32,996 bases of DNA. It comes from Chitinophagaceae bacterium (lineage in GTDB: Bacteria; Bacteroidota; Bacteroidia; Chitinophagales; Chitinophagaceae). Shown here one piece after another: positions 1-9,453 of this stretch. Position 1 is the stretch's first letter, and every line of letters begins with the position of its first letter. The notes under the pieces are model-generated. The model was given only the letters and a program-made list of their open reading frames with translations. It did not search any database and had not been told where the DNA came from. A program made the translations under genes and the position numbers. The stretch is from NCBI GenBank assembly GCA_947447005.1, contig CANFHO010000021.1, positions 1 to 32,996 of the forward strand, written 5' to 3'.

Positions 1-20
1 AATACAAGAAAGGATATTGC

Positions 21-1205
21 ATGATAGGACTAAAGAGTATATCGATTGCATCCTCATGCTTTTTCTCGTTCATTTTCATCACTATTTCAACACATGCACA
101 GAACAAGCTTTTTGATAAAGTATCTGTTGTGTTGAAAAAAGAGGTGATTGCAAGGGCAGATAAAGCGATGAGCTTGTTGCCTATCACTGTTACTGCATCT
201 CACAGTTCGAGGTCAGCTGGCGGACTGCACGATTTCTTTTCCGAAGGAGATTATTGGTGGCCAGATAGCAGCAATCCTAAAGGGCCATACATTCAACGGG
301 ATGGCATGACCAATCCTGATAATTTCACAGCACATCGCCTAGCAATGATTCGTTTCAGTAGAGCAGTGGGGGAGCTAACCTCCGCATACTTGCTTACACA
401 TGATCAAACCTATGCCCAAAAGGCATTACTACATATGCATGCATGGTTTGTAGATTCTGCTACTTTGATGAATCCTTCGTTGTTGTATGCCCAGGCAATA
501 AAAGGCAGATTTACAGGAAGAGGAATTGGTATCATTGATATGATTCAGATGATGGAAGTAGCACAAAGTGCATATGTGTTGGAGAAGACATATTCTATAG
601 ACCCCAAAGAAATTTCGAGTATAAAAAACTGGTTTTCTGCGTATCTAAAGTGGGTCACAAACCACCCTTATGGCAAGGATGAAAGGGATGCCAAAAACAA
701 CCATGGAACTTGCTGGGCGATGCAGGTGGCAGTGTTTGCCAAATTTGTTGGCGATACTGCAATGACAAATTTTTGCAAGGATAGATTCAAATATATTTTA
801 CTTCCCAATCAAATGGCAGCCGATGGAAGTTTTCCATTGGAATTGAAACGCACCAAACCATATGGGTATTCACTTTTCAATCTGGATGCAATAACAACAC
901 TCTGTTTTGTCCTGTCGGATCAAAAAGAAAATCTTTGGGAATATAAAATAGGAGATTCAATTACACTTAAGAAATCCATTGATTTTTTATATCCCTATGT
1001 GCATGATAAAAGTTCATGGCCCTATCCCCAAGATGTCATGTATTGGAATGAATGGCCCGTTGCACATCCTTTCCTCCTGTTTGGTTACAAAGGGTATAAA
1101 AACAAAGCATGGTTCCAACAATGGACATCTTTGAATCATTTTCCGGATAATGTAGAAGTCGTTCGGAATTTACCCATACGGAATCCACTTATTTGGATAT
1201 ATTAG
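21..1205 (+). CDS. Alginate lyase superfamily (PF05426-like) secreted polysaccharide lyase
   Basis: 394-aa ORF with N-terminal signal peptide; AHRLAMIRFSRAVGELTSAYLLTHDQTYAQKA...LHMHAWF and KNNHGTCWAMQVAVFAKFVGD (NNHG motif) are typical of alginate-lyase-domain proteins. Confidence 0.85.
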   Translation: MIGLKSISIASSCFFSFIFITISTHAQNKLFDKVSVVLKKEVIARADKAMSLLPITVTASHSSRSAGGLHDFFSEGDYWWPDSSNPKGPYIQRDGMTNPDNFTAHRLAMIRFSRAVGELTSAYLLTHDQTYAQKALLHMHAWFVDSATLMNPSLLYAQAIKGRFTGRGIGIIDMIQMMEVAQSAYVLEKTYSIDPKEISSIKNWFSAYLKWVTNHPYGKDERDAKNNHGTCWAMQVAVFAKFVGDTAMTNFCKDRFKYILLPNQMAADGSFPLELKRTKPYGYSLFNLDAITTLCFVLSDQKENLWEYKIGDSITLKKSIDFLYPYVHDKSSWPYPQDVMYWNEWPVAHPFLLFGYKGYKNKAWFQQWTSLNHFPDNVEVVRNLPIRNPLIWIY

Positions 1206-1208
1206 TAA

Positions 1209-2819
1209 ATGATCAATCAGCATACAATGAAAAAAGCATCGATATTTTTATCCATCATACTCTCCTTTATTGTATTTCATGGATTTTCTCAAAATCAGAA
1301 AAAGCCTAATATTCTTTTTATTGCTGTTGATGACCTGAAACCTATCATGGGGTGTTATGGTAACAAATTAATTAAGACACCTAATATAGATAGGCTTGCA
1401 AGGATGGGGACAGTATTCTCAGGTAACTATTGCCAACAGGCGGTTTGCGGTCCAACACGTGCAAGTTTAATGACTGGCATGCGTCCTGATTATACAAAAA
1501 TATGGGACTTGAAAACGCAGATGCGTGACATGAATCCGGATATTCTCACCTTACCTCAGTATTTGATTTCACAAGGTTATAATACGGTTGGTACAGGTAA
1601 GATATATCATCCAAGCAGTGCTATCAAGCAGATAGATCCGGTGTCGTGGAATACACCGTATCTCATTGTTGAAGCCAAGGATTATGCTGCTGGTTTTGGG
1701 AAGCCAGCTATCAAGCATTACCAGCGCCCTGAAAACAAAGCCATGTTTCTTGTGAAAAGACAAAAGCCAATTCGTGATGAAGATGACGATGAGCCTAACT
1801 CCATCAAAGGCCCATCTGTTGAAAATTATGATGTGCCTGATCATGCATATGAAGATGGAGCTATGACGCTGCTGGCTAAAGAGCAAATGATTAAAATGTC
1901 TAAAGATGCAAAGCCTTTCTTCATGGCAGTAGGATTTCACAAGCCACACTTGCCATTTGTTGCACCTAAAAAATATTGGGATTTATACAATCGTGCAGAC
2001 ATGCCTTTGGCAACTTTTCAGGAACATGCATCCAATGCACCAGAACTGGCCTATCACAAATCTGGAGAGCTTCGAAATTATACAGATATACCGGAGTTTG
2101 CAACCTTCAACCAGCCAGGTAATTACATAAGATTGAAAACTGAAAAACAGCTAGAACTGATACATGGGTATTACGCCTCAGTATCCTATATGGATGCGCA
2201 GGTGGGAATATTGTTGAATACACTTGATTCTTTGGGAACATTGAACAATACCATTATTGTATTTTGGGGAGATCATGGATGGCATTTGGGTGATCATGAT
2301 CTTTGGGAAAAACATACCAACCTTGAACAGGCAACACGTGCCCCACTGATAATTGCCGCTCCGGGAATGAAGTCAGGAGTTACTCAATCTTTATCAGAAC
2401 ATTTGGACATATTTCCAACTATTTGTGATTTGGCATCCGTGCCTGTTCCAACACATTTACACGGCAAGAGCCTAAAGCCACTTATGGAAAATAAAAAATC
2501 AACCGTAAATCAATTTGCCATCAGCCAATATCCTCGTAAGCTGAATAAAGAAGAAGCAAAAAAGAAAAATTATACCAATGTTTCAATGATGGGATATAGC
2601 ATGCGAACGGATAAGTATCGTTTCACCATATGGATGAATGATTTTACTACCAGCGAGCCTTTCAGTGAAAGCAAAGTATATGCTACAGAGTTGTATGATT
2701 ATACTGTTGATCCGCTTGAAAAGAAGAATGTGGTTGATGAAAAATCATATTCAAAAGTATCTGCCGACATGTATAAAAAAATGATAGAATTTTTCAAATC
2801 TCAAGAAAAAGTAAAATGA
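1209..2819 (+). CDS. Secreted sulfatase, iduronate-2-sulfatase-like (Cys-type)
   Basis: PNILFIAVDDLKP metal-binding start, CGPTRASLMTG sulfatase signature (C-x-P-x-R), WGDHGWHLGDHDLWEKHT; signal peptide from M at 1224 (MKKASIFLSIILSFIVFHGFSQ). Confidence 0.93.
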   Translation: MINQHTMKKASIFLSIILSFIVFHGFSQNQKKPNILFIAVDDLKPIMGCYGNKLIKTPNIDRLARMGTVFSGNYCQQAVCGPTRASLMTGMRPDYTKIWDLKTQMRDMNPDILTLPQYLISQGYNTVGTGKIYHPSSAIKQIDPVSWNTPYLIVEAKDYAAGFGKPAIKHYQRPENKAMFLVKRQKPIRDEDDDEPNSIKGPSVENYDVPDHAYEDGAMTLLAKEQMIKMSKDAKPFFMAVGFHKPHLPFVAPKKYWDLYNRADMPLATFQEHASNAPELAYHKSGELRNYTDIPEFATFNQPGNYIRLKTEKQLELIHGYYASVSYMDAQVGILLNTLDSLGTLNNTIIVFWGDHGWHLGDHDLWEKHTNLEQATRAPLIIAAPGMKSGVTQSLSEHLDIFPTICDLASVPVPTHLHGKSLKPLMENKKSTVNQFAISQYPRKLNKEEAKKKNYTNVSMMGYSMRTDKYRFTIWMNDFTTSEPFSESKVYATELYDYTVDPLEKKNVVDEKSYSKVSADMYKKMIEFFKSQEKVK

Positions 2820-4441
2820 TCAAATTGAAAGTTATCAAGAAAGCATTGATATGCATTTTTTGCATCAACTTTATTTCACTTGGCATGGATGGGCAAACAA
2901 ACAAGCCGAATATTTTATTTATTGCTGTTGATGATCTGAAGCCGATTATAGGTGCCTATGGCAATCGGATGATTAAAACACCCAATATCGACAGGCTGGC
3001 GAAGCGTGGCACCGTGTTCATGAACAACTATTGTCAGCAAGCAGTCTGTGGACCAACAAGAGCAAGTTTGCTTACTGGCATGCGTCCGGACATGACTAAA
3101 ATTTGGGATTTGAAAACCCAATTGAGAGATGTGAGTCCCAACATTATAACCCTACCCCAATACCTTATAACTCAGGGGTATTCCACCCAGGGTATCGGAA
3201 AAGTCTTTGACCCTCGGAATGTAGATAAGAATATTGACAATGTTTCCTGGAGTGTACCTTACTATAAAATAGATAAAAAATATTATGCCCCTGAATGTGG
3301 TGAACCTGCTGCAGGCATATATCAAAAGAAGGAAACCAAAGATGCCGTTGAAAAGATTATTCAGGAATGTTTAGCGAAAGGAATGACCAGGGCTGAGGCC
3401 AATGCAGAGGCGGCTCTCAAAGTAAAGCCATCAACGGAATGTGTAGATGTACCCGATAATGCATACAATGATGGTGCCAACATTATGCAATCGAAGGATA
3501 TTCTGAAAAAGTTGTCAACGAGTGGACAGCCTTTCTTTTTTGCTGTGGGCATCGCCAAACCTCATCTTCCATTTGTAGCGCCAAAAAAATATTGGGATTT
3601 ATATAAGCGTTCTGAAATGCCATTGGCATCTTTTCAGGAACAAAACTCAAATCCAATTCCCACAGCGTATCACAGTGCAAGTGAATTGAGGGCCTATACA
3701 GATATACCCACTGAAATTGATAAAACTCCCCAAAAGAAATTTGGCTTGACTATTTCTATGGAGAAGCAACAAGAGTTGATTCATGGTTATTATGCAGCCA
3801 TTTCATATACAGATGCTTTGGTAGGGGAGTTGTTGAATACACTCGATTCATTGGGTTTATCAAAAAACACCATCATTGTGCTCTGGGGTGATCATGGATG
3901 GCATTTGGGTGATCATAATCTATGGTGCAAGCATAGCAACTTTGAACAAGCAACACATGCACCTTTGATCATTAGTGCACCGGGAATTACACCAAACAAG
4001 ACTAGCTCCATTTCTGAACACGTGGATATTTTTCCAACCTTATGTGATTTAGCTGGAGTAGAAGTGCCAAAACATCTGCAAGGTAAAAGTCTCAAGCCTG
4101 TGATGAAGAATCAAAATATAACTGTAAAGAAGTATGCTGTAAGCCAATATCCACGAAGTGGTGTTGATGAGGAAAGTGGTCGTCTAGGATATGCTCCGGC
4201 AAATGTGATGGGGTACTCAATAAGGAATAGTCAATACAGGTTTACCATCTGGATGAAAAATAGTTTCATATCTACCAGGCCATATGATAAAAATGACGAG
4301 TTAGGAGTCGAGTTGTATGATTATAAAGCAGATCCACTTGAAACAAAAAATGTTGCCAAAGAGAAGAACTACATACCTGTTGCCAAACAATTAAAATCAG
4401 ACATGTTGAAATATTTTAAATCGCAGTTCATTGAGAAATAA
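2816..4441 (+). CDS. Secreted sulfatase, iduronate-2-sulfatase-like (Cys-type), tandem paralog
   Basis: PNILFIAVDDLKPIIGAYGN, CGPTRASLLTG, WGDHGWHLGDHNLWCKHS; 4-bp ATGA overlap with the previous sulfatase. Confidence 0.93.
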   Translation: MIKLKVIKKALICIFCINFISLGMDGQTNKPNILFIAVDDLKPIIGAYGNRMIKTPNIDRLAKRGTVFMNNYCQQAVCGPTRASLLTGMRPDMTKIWDLKTQLRDVSPNIITLPQYLITQGYSTQGIGKVFDPRNVDKNIDNVSWSVPYYKIDKKYYAPECGEPAAGIYQKKETKDAVEKIIQECLAKGMTRAEANAEAALKVKPSTECVDVPDNAYNDGANIMQSKDILKKLSTSGQPFFFAVGIAKPHLPFVAPKKYWDLYKRSEMPLASFQEQNSNPIPTAYHSASELRAYTDIPTEIDKTPQKKFGLTISMEKQQELIHGYYAAISYTDALVGELLNTLDSLGLSKNTIIVLWGDHGWHLGDHNLWCKHSNFEQATHAPLIISAPGITPNKTSSISEHVDIFPTLCDLAGVEVPKHLQGKSLKPVMKNQNITVKKYAVSQYPRSGVDEESGRLGYAPANVMGYSIRNSQYRFTIWMKNSFISTRPYDKNDELGVELYDYKADPLETKNVAKEKNYIPVAKQLKSDMLKYFKSQFIEK

Positions 4442-4514
4442 TTCAACATACAAATTGAATATATTCAGTTTCATATTGAACTTCCATTTTGCTGCTCAAT
4501 CAATAAACCATTTA

Positions 4515-5819
4515 ATGAAATATTTTAGTTTTTTATTGTTCTCATTGCTCATTTCAAGCCTTACCATCGCACAAGTAAAAAAGCCTAATATCATTTTTAT
4601 ATTGGCAGATGATCTGGGTATAGATGGTGTAGGATCTTATGGAGCAGATTTGTACAAAACACCTGTGATTGACAAGCTCGCAAAAGAAGGAATCCGATAT
4701 ACCAATGCATATACAGCGCCTCTCTGCGGCCCTTCCAGGGCATTGATCCTGTCTGGAAGATATGCATTCAGAACCGGTGCCGTCAATCAGGATATGACCA
4801 GAGAAATGCTGCCCACGGTTGAAACATTTATGCCTTCCATCTTGAAAAAAGCAGGGTATACATCAAGTATGATTGGTAAGTGGGGACAACTTCCTCTGGG
4901 TCCTGCGGAATTTGGTTTTGATGATTATCTGCGATTTTTTGGAAGTGGTGTATATGAGAGTTCTACTGAAAAAAAGGAAAAATATGTATTGAATGGGAAG
5001 GATTTGGTGTTGAAGCCAAACGAGTATATGCCTGACCTCATGCATGATCACATGGTTGACTTCTTGTCCAGTCACAAAAAAGATCCCTTTTACTTGTATT
5101 ATTCACTGGTTCATGTACATGGCGAAATCATTGCCACACCTGATTCAAAGCCAGGAACCACTGATTTTAAAGAATTGTACACGGATAACATTTCTTACAT
5201 GGATAAACTTGTAGGAAAGCTGATTAAAACATTGGATAGCTTGAAACTCAGGGATAATACGATGATTGTATTTTTTGGTGACAATGGAACTGCAGGTCAG
5301 GCCTCCGTGATTGGCAGGGTAAATGGTAAAAAACTCATAGGGAAAAAAGGTACCATGCAAGAGGGTGGAAGTCTGGTTCCCATGATTGTGAACTGGCCTG
5401 GAGTTATCAAAAAGCCAGGTGTTTCAACCAATTTGATTGACGCATCAGATTTTCTACCCACATTTGCTGAGATAGCAGGTGCTCCTCTTCCAACCAACAA
5501 TATATTGGATGGTACCAGTTTTGCGTATCAATTGAAAGGTGGAAAAGGTACTCCAAGAGATTGGATTTTCACCGAATTAGGCAATGATTGGTATGTGCGT
5601 TCTGCCAATTGGAAACTTACACGTTCAGGCGATCTATATGACATGCGCAAAGCACCGTTCGAAGAGAATTTGGCTGTTATGGATGAAAAGACATTACAGG
5701 AAAAGCAAAAACTACAGGCAGTGATGGATAAGTTGAACCCGGCAGGAGGCATTTTGGACAAAGGTGATGGCTCCGGACGACATGCAACAAAAACCAAAGC
5801 CAAGCAGAAAAATCAATAA
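4515..5819 (+). CDS. Secreted sulfatase (arylsulfatase A-like, Cys-type)
   Basis: ORF listed from 4431, but the signal peptide MKYFSFLLFSLLISSLTIAQ starts at 4515; PNIIFILADDLGIDGVGSYG, CGPSRALILSGRY signature, FFGDNGT. Confidence 0.92.
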   Translation: MKYFSFLLFSLLISSLTIAQVKKPNIIFILADDLGIDGVGSYGADLYKTPVIDKLAKEGIRYTNAYTAPLCGPSRALILSGRYAFRTGAVNQDMTREMLPTVETFMPSILKKAGYTSSMIGKWGQLPLGPAEFGFDDYLRFFGSGVYESSTEKKEKYVLNGKDLVLKPNEYMPDLMHDHMVDFLSSHKKDPFYLYYSLVHVHGEIIATPDSKPGTTDFKELYTDNISYMDKLVGKLIKTLDSLKLRDNTMIVFFGDNGTAGQASVIGRVNGKKLIGKKGTMQEGGSLVPMIVNWPGVIKKPGVSTNLIDASDFLPTFAEIAGAPLPTNNILDGTSFAYQLKGGKGTPRDWIFTELGNDWYVRSANWKLTRSGDLYDMRKAPFEENLAVMDEKTLQEKQKLQAVMDKLNPAGGILDKGDGSGRHATKTKAKQKNQ

Positions 5820-5927
5820 AAATTCAATTGAACTCCATCAATGCGGGTTGATTCATTTCATTTTTGAATGTGAAATTAGAATTCACCTTTTATTGTTGCC
5901 TCTCTTTATTGCAGTAAGTTTGCTTTA

Positions 5928-7103
5928 ATGTCGGTATTCAATCAAAAAAGAAAGGTCATCATCACTTGTCACAAGTGGTTATCTGGTGCATTGGAAAAAG
6001 AAGTTCGGGCGCTGGGTTTTACTCCTGAGCGGGTATTTCAAACAGGAGTAGAGTTGTTTGGTTCGGTAGAAGATTGCATCCGGCTGAACCTTCATCTTCG
6101 ATGTGCAAGTCAGGTGATGTATTCCTTAAAATCATTTGTGTGCAATGATCCTGATGAATTATATCAAAATGTGCTTGGTGTATCATGGGAAAAGTATATT
6201 GCCCCCAATGGCTATTTTTCAGTAACCAGCAATGTGTTTCATCCAACCATATCTACCAATCTGTTTGCCAATCTGCGTGTGAAGGATGCCATTGTAGATA
6301 AAATGAGGCGTTTTTCAAAAATGCGACCAACAACAGGTTCAGATCTGGTGGGTACCGTTGTATATCTTTTTTGGAAGAACGAAGAAGCAGAAGTGTTTCT
6401 CGATACCTCCGGCGAAACATTGGCTAAACACGGGTATCGTAAATTGCCTGGTACCGCTCCCATGCTGGAAGCACTGGCTGCTGCAACCATTCTTTCTACC
6501 AAATGGGATCAATCTTCCACATTCATCAATCCGATGTGTGGTTCAGGAACCCTGGCCATTGAAGCTGCATTGATTGCCACAAAACGTGCACCAGGACTTC
6601 TCCGGGATAATTATGCATTCATGCATATCCTTGGATATGAATCAGAGATGTATAAACCGGAACGTGCTAAGTTGGAGGAACAAATCTCAGAGCCACCTTC
6701 GTTGAAAATTATTGCCACTGATATCAGCGAGCGTGCTATTTATATTTCAAAGATGAATGCCGAATTGGCTGGGGTAGATCATTTGATCGATTTCAGTGTA
6801 TGTGATTTTGAACAGACACCTATTCCGGAAGAGGATGGAATTGTGATGATCAATCCTGAATATGGAGAGCGTTTGGGTGAGGAAGATGAATTGGCTTCAA
6901 CCTACTCACGCATCGGTGATTTTTTCAAGAACAAGTGCAAAGGAAAAACAGGTTATGTATTTACAGGTAATCTGGATCTCGCAAAATCAATCCGACTCAA
7001 GCCCAGCAGACGAATAGAGTTTTTCAATGCTAAAATTGATTGCAGGTTGTTGGAGTATGAATTGTATGCAGGAAGCAGAAGAGAAAATAAAAGAGTAGAG
7101 TGA
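5928..7103 (+). CDS. THUMP-domain class I SAM-dependent RNA methyltransferase (RlmL N-terminal-like)
   Basis: N-terminal THUMP-like region, INPMCGSGTLAIEAALIATKRAPG SAM-binding region, INPEYGERLGEEDEL catalytic-motif position, TGNLDLAKSIRLKPSRRIEFFNAKIDCRLLEYELY C-terminus. Confidence 0.85.
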   Translation: MSVFNQKRKVIITCHKWLSGALEKEVRALGFTPERVFQTGVELFGSVEDCIRLNLHLRCASQVMYSLKSFVCNDPDELYQNVLGVSWEKYIAPNGYFSVTSNVFHPTISTNLFANLRVKDAIVDKMRRFSKMRPTTGSDLVGTVVYLFWKNEEAEVFLDTSGETLAKHGYRKLPGTAPMLEALAAATILSTKWDQSSTFINPMCGSGTLAIEAALIATKRAPGLLRDNYAFMHILGYESEMYKPERAKLEEQISEPPSLKIIATDISERAIYISKMNAELAGVDHLIDFSVCDFEQTPIPEEDGIVMINPEYGERLGEEDELASTYSRIGDFFKNKCKGKTGYVFTGNLDLAKSIRLKPSRRIEFFNAKIDCRLLEYELYAGSRRENKRVE

Positions 7104-7170
7104 AGAATGAAAAATGAGAACAGCCAAGTCGGTAAATGTTCATAGGCTATTTTTATTTTTCACTCTACTC
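7093..7170 (+). terminator. Long inverted repeat / probable intrinsic terminator between convergent genes
   Basis: GAGTAGAGTGAA (7093-7104) is perfectly complementary to TTCACTCTACTC (7159-7170); pairing continues inward to 7113/7150 with two G-U pairs (21 bp); followed by T-rich CTTTCTCTTTTATTTTTT. Confidence 0.6.
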
Positions 7171-7193
7171 CTTTCTCTTTTATTTTTTCTCTT

Positions 7194-9284
7194 TTATTGA
7201 ACGATTTTCTCGACATGCACCATCCGTCCATTTTCCGTGATGCCTTCCAAAACGATTTTCATTCTTTTTGCTCCAGTGATGTTATTGAAACGGATCGTTT
7301 GAGATTTTTCCATGTCGAAAATAATATCAGGAACCCAATAAATGGTTGATGTTTTTGATGCAGCATCCGACTTCATACTTTCAATTGTGAAGTCCAGCAT
7401 TTTTGAATAACCTGGATATTTGAATGAAGGGAGTTGGCCAAAATCAGTTGTGGTCATGTCTTCACCCTTTTTCGTATAAATAGAAATGACAGGTGCAACG
7501 CCGATTCCAGGCAGGTTCAATGTGCCCGGACCATAATATTTTACAAAGGCAATTTGGGAAATGGGAATGGATGCAGCTACATCAGTGCCTGTTTGTAATA
7601 CTTCATCCAAAAAAATCTGTGCTGGGATTTTTCCGCCGGTTAATGACAGTACACGGGTACTGAAAATATCATATTTGCTGGCACTCCTTCTGGTAATATC
7701 AAGGCCATTAACCTTGCTTTGAAGATAATCAAAGACATTGCCCATATTTGATTTTGGGGGCTCATTGATCAAATCAATGCTTTTCCCAATGGCATTGCTT
7801 CTGAACATGCCTGAAGTATAACGACGGTTAACACCTTCCGTTTTTGTTCTGAGAGTACTGCTCAATGAGATCTCTTCGAGTGTTTTGATCTTGATGGTTG
7901 CATCGAGTAACAAGTATATGCCTTCGTTATTCGATGAATTTATTTTACCAGCCTCGCTCAAGTAAGTATAAGCATTGTTTACATCAGATGAAGCAGGAGA
8001 AAGAAAACGATTAATGGCCGCTAAGCTGTCTTTCAACACTTTGATTTCAAAATTCTCTTTATGCAATTGATAGAAGATGCTCACAGTATCTTGGAAAATC
8101 AGGTTCGGAATTTCAAAGTTTCCATTATGTTGCAATGGAACAACCAGCATGTCACTTGTGGTATCTGATCTTTGTAGAATCAGGTTGATTTCTTTTTGTT
8201 TGATAGACCCTTTATTTCTGAATGCCTTTCCTTTAATTTGAATATATGGGATATCACGTATAAGGCTATCTGGTGCGTTGTTATAATTAAAGAGTGTTGA
8301 TTGTTTGATCAGATCGTTGACCACTTTTACTGAATCATTTGGAAGCAGCAAAGATGATGAGATTTGTTTTGTGGATGGTATCAGAAAGCTGGAGAAAATG
8401 TTATTGTTATTGTCAAATGATGATTCATGATCAGCGTCTGTAACAGAAAGAGAGAAGCTCCCAACGGTGCTGTCTGGAAAAGAAATACGTAAAACATTTT
8501 GTGCTTGTAAGGCTCGTCCCAAGGTATCTATTTGGATGCTTGGTTCTATAAAAAAATCATGGTTGTTGATGAATGTGGGTTCATAGGCAATTGTCTTCAT
8601 CTCATCTTCCAGCAATTTCAATTCAAGTACACCTGAGGGCATATCAGTTACAGGTAGTTTTACTTTAACTGGAAAGTTGTTTTTTATCGGTATTTCAAAA
8701 AATACCTGTCCATACATGGTTCCTTGAAGAATCAGTTCACCTTGTACATCCAGAGGTGAATGGCTTTTTACATAAACGTATCCATTGCGAATATCAGAAA
8801 CATCAAAATGAATGTTTTCGGAAATGATTTTTGAAGATTCTTCTGTAAGCGAAGGTTGGGTTAGCGCATATTTTTTTAATGGGTTGATGATTGGAATGAC
8901 TTGAACATATCTGCTAATATTAACTTTCGCTTGTGTACGAGTATAAGCCCTGATCAAATAAACATCTTCAGGTAAATTTCCTGGAATTTCTATGTTCCCA
9001 ATAGCGGTTCCCCATACAATGGGTAAATGTATTGTATGTATTTTTTTACCTTTTGAATTAGACAGTTCAACATATAGGTTCTTGCTATTTTGACTTGGAA
9101 TGAAATTGCTCAATACATAAGCTTTGAGCCAAATGGTTTCTCCAGCTCTATAGCTTTTCTTATCAGTATGAACATAGAGTTGTTCGGTTTCTGCAAATTT
9201 TTTAGATTCGATTTGTCCATTTGTTTGCAAAGAGATCAATAAAATAGAAAAGAAAATTGATATGACATTGACCTTATAAATCAT
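7194..9284 (-). CDS. MG2 (macroglobulin-like) domain protein with C-terminal TonB-plug-like region
   Basis: 696 aa, signal peptide; EQLYVHTDKKSYRAGETIWLKAYVL...PEDVYLIRAYTR is the MG2 module common in Bacteroidota; C-terminal plug-like segment GNVFDYLQSKVNGLDITRR...IFLDEVLQTG...IAFVKYYGPG. Confidence 0.7.
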   Translation of the reverse strand: MIYKVNVISIFFSILLISLQTNGQIESKKFAETEQLYVHTDKKSYRAGETIWLKAYVLSNFIPSQNSKNLYVELSNSKGKKIHTIHLPIVWGTAIGNIEIPGNLPEDVYLIRAYTRTQAKVNISRYVQVIPIINPLKKYALTQPSLTEESSKIISENIHFDVSDIRNGYVYVKSHSPLDVQGELILQGTMYGQVFFEIPIKNNFPVKVKLPVTDMPSGVLELKLLEDEMKTIAYEPTFINNHDFFIEPSIQIDTLGRALQAQNVLRISFPDSTVGSFSLSVTDADHESSFDNNNNIFSSFLIPSTKQISSSLLLPNDSVKVVNDLIKQSTLFNYNNAPDSLIRDIPYIQIKGKAFRNKGSIKQKEINLILQRSDTTSDMLVVPLQHNGNFEIPNLIFQDTVSIFYQLHKENFEIKVLKDSLAAINRFLSPASSDVNNAYTYLSEAGKINSSNNEGIYLLLDATIKIKTLEEISLSSTLRTKTEGVNRRYTSGMFRSNAIGKSIDLINEPPKSNMGNVFDYLQSKVNGLDITRRSASKYDIFSTRVLSLTGGKIPAQIFLDEVLQTGTDVAASIPISQIAFVKYYGPGTLNLPGIGVAPVISIYTKKGEDMTTTDFGQLPSFKYPGYSKMLDFTIESMKSDAASKTSTIYWVPDIIFDMEKSQTIRFNNITGAKRMKIVLEGITENGRMVHVEKIVQ

Positions 9285-9435
9285 ATTGAAACGGTATGCA
9301 TGAAGTTACCAAGTTACGAAAACTACAAGTAATTTCAAGTGCTATCGCTATCGGTTGCAATTTTATTGATGGTTCAGATGTTCAATTCTTTTAAGATATC
9401 TATAGTGAATAAGTTAAATACATTGCACGTACATT

Positions 9436-9453
9436 TGAATAAATATTTATTCA
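9436..9453. repeat. Perfect 18-bp palindrome TGAATAAATATTTATTCA
   Basis: Read directly; its last base is the A of the likely ATG at 9453. Confidence 0.9.
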
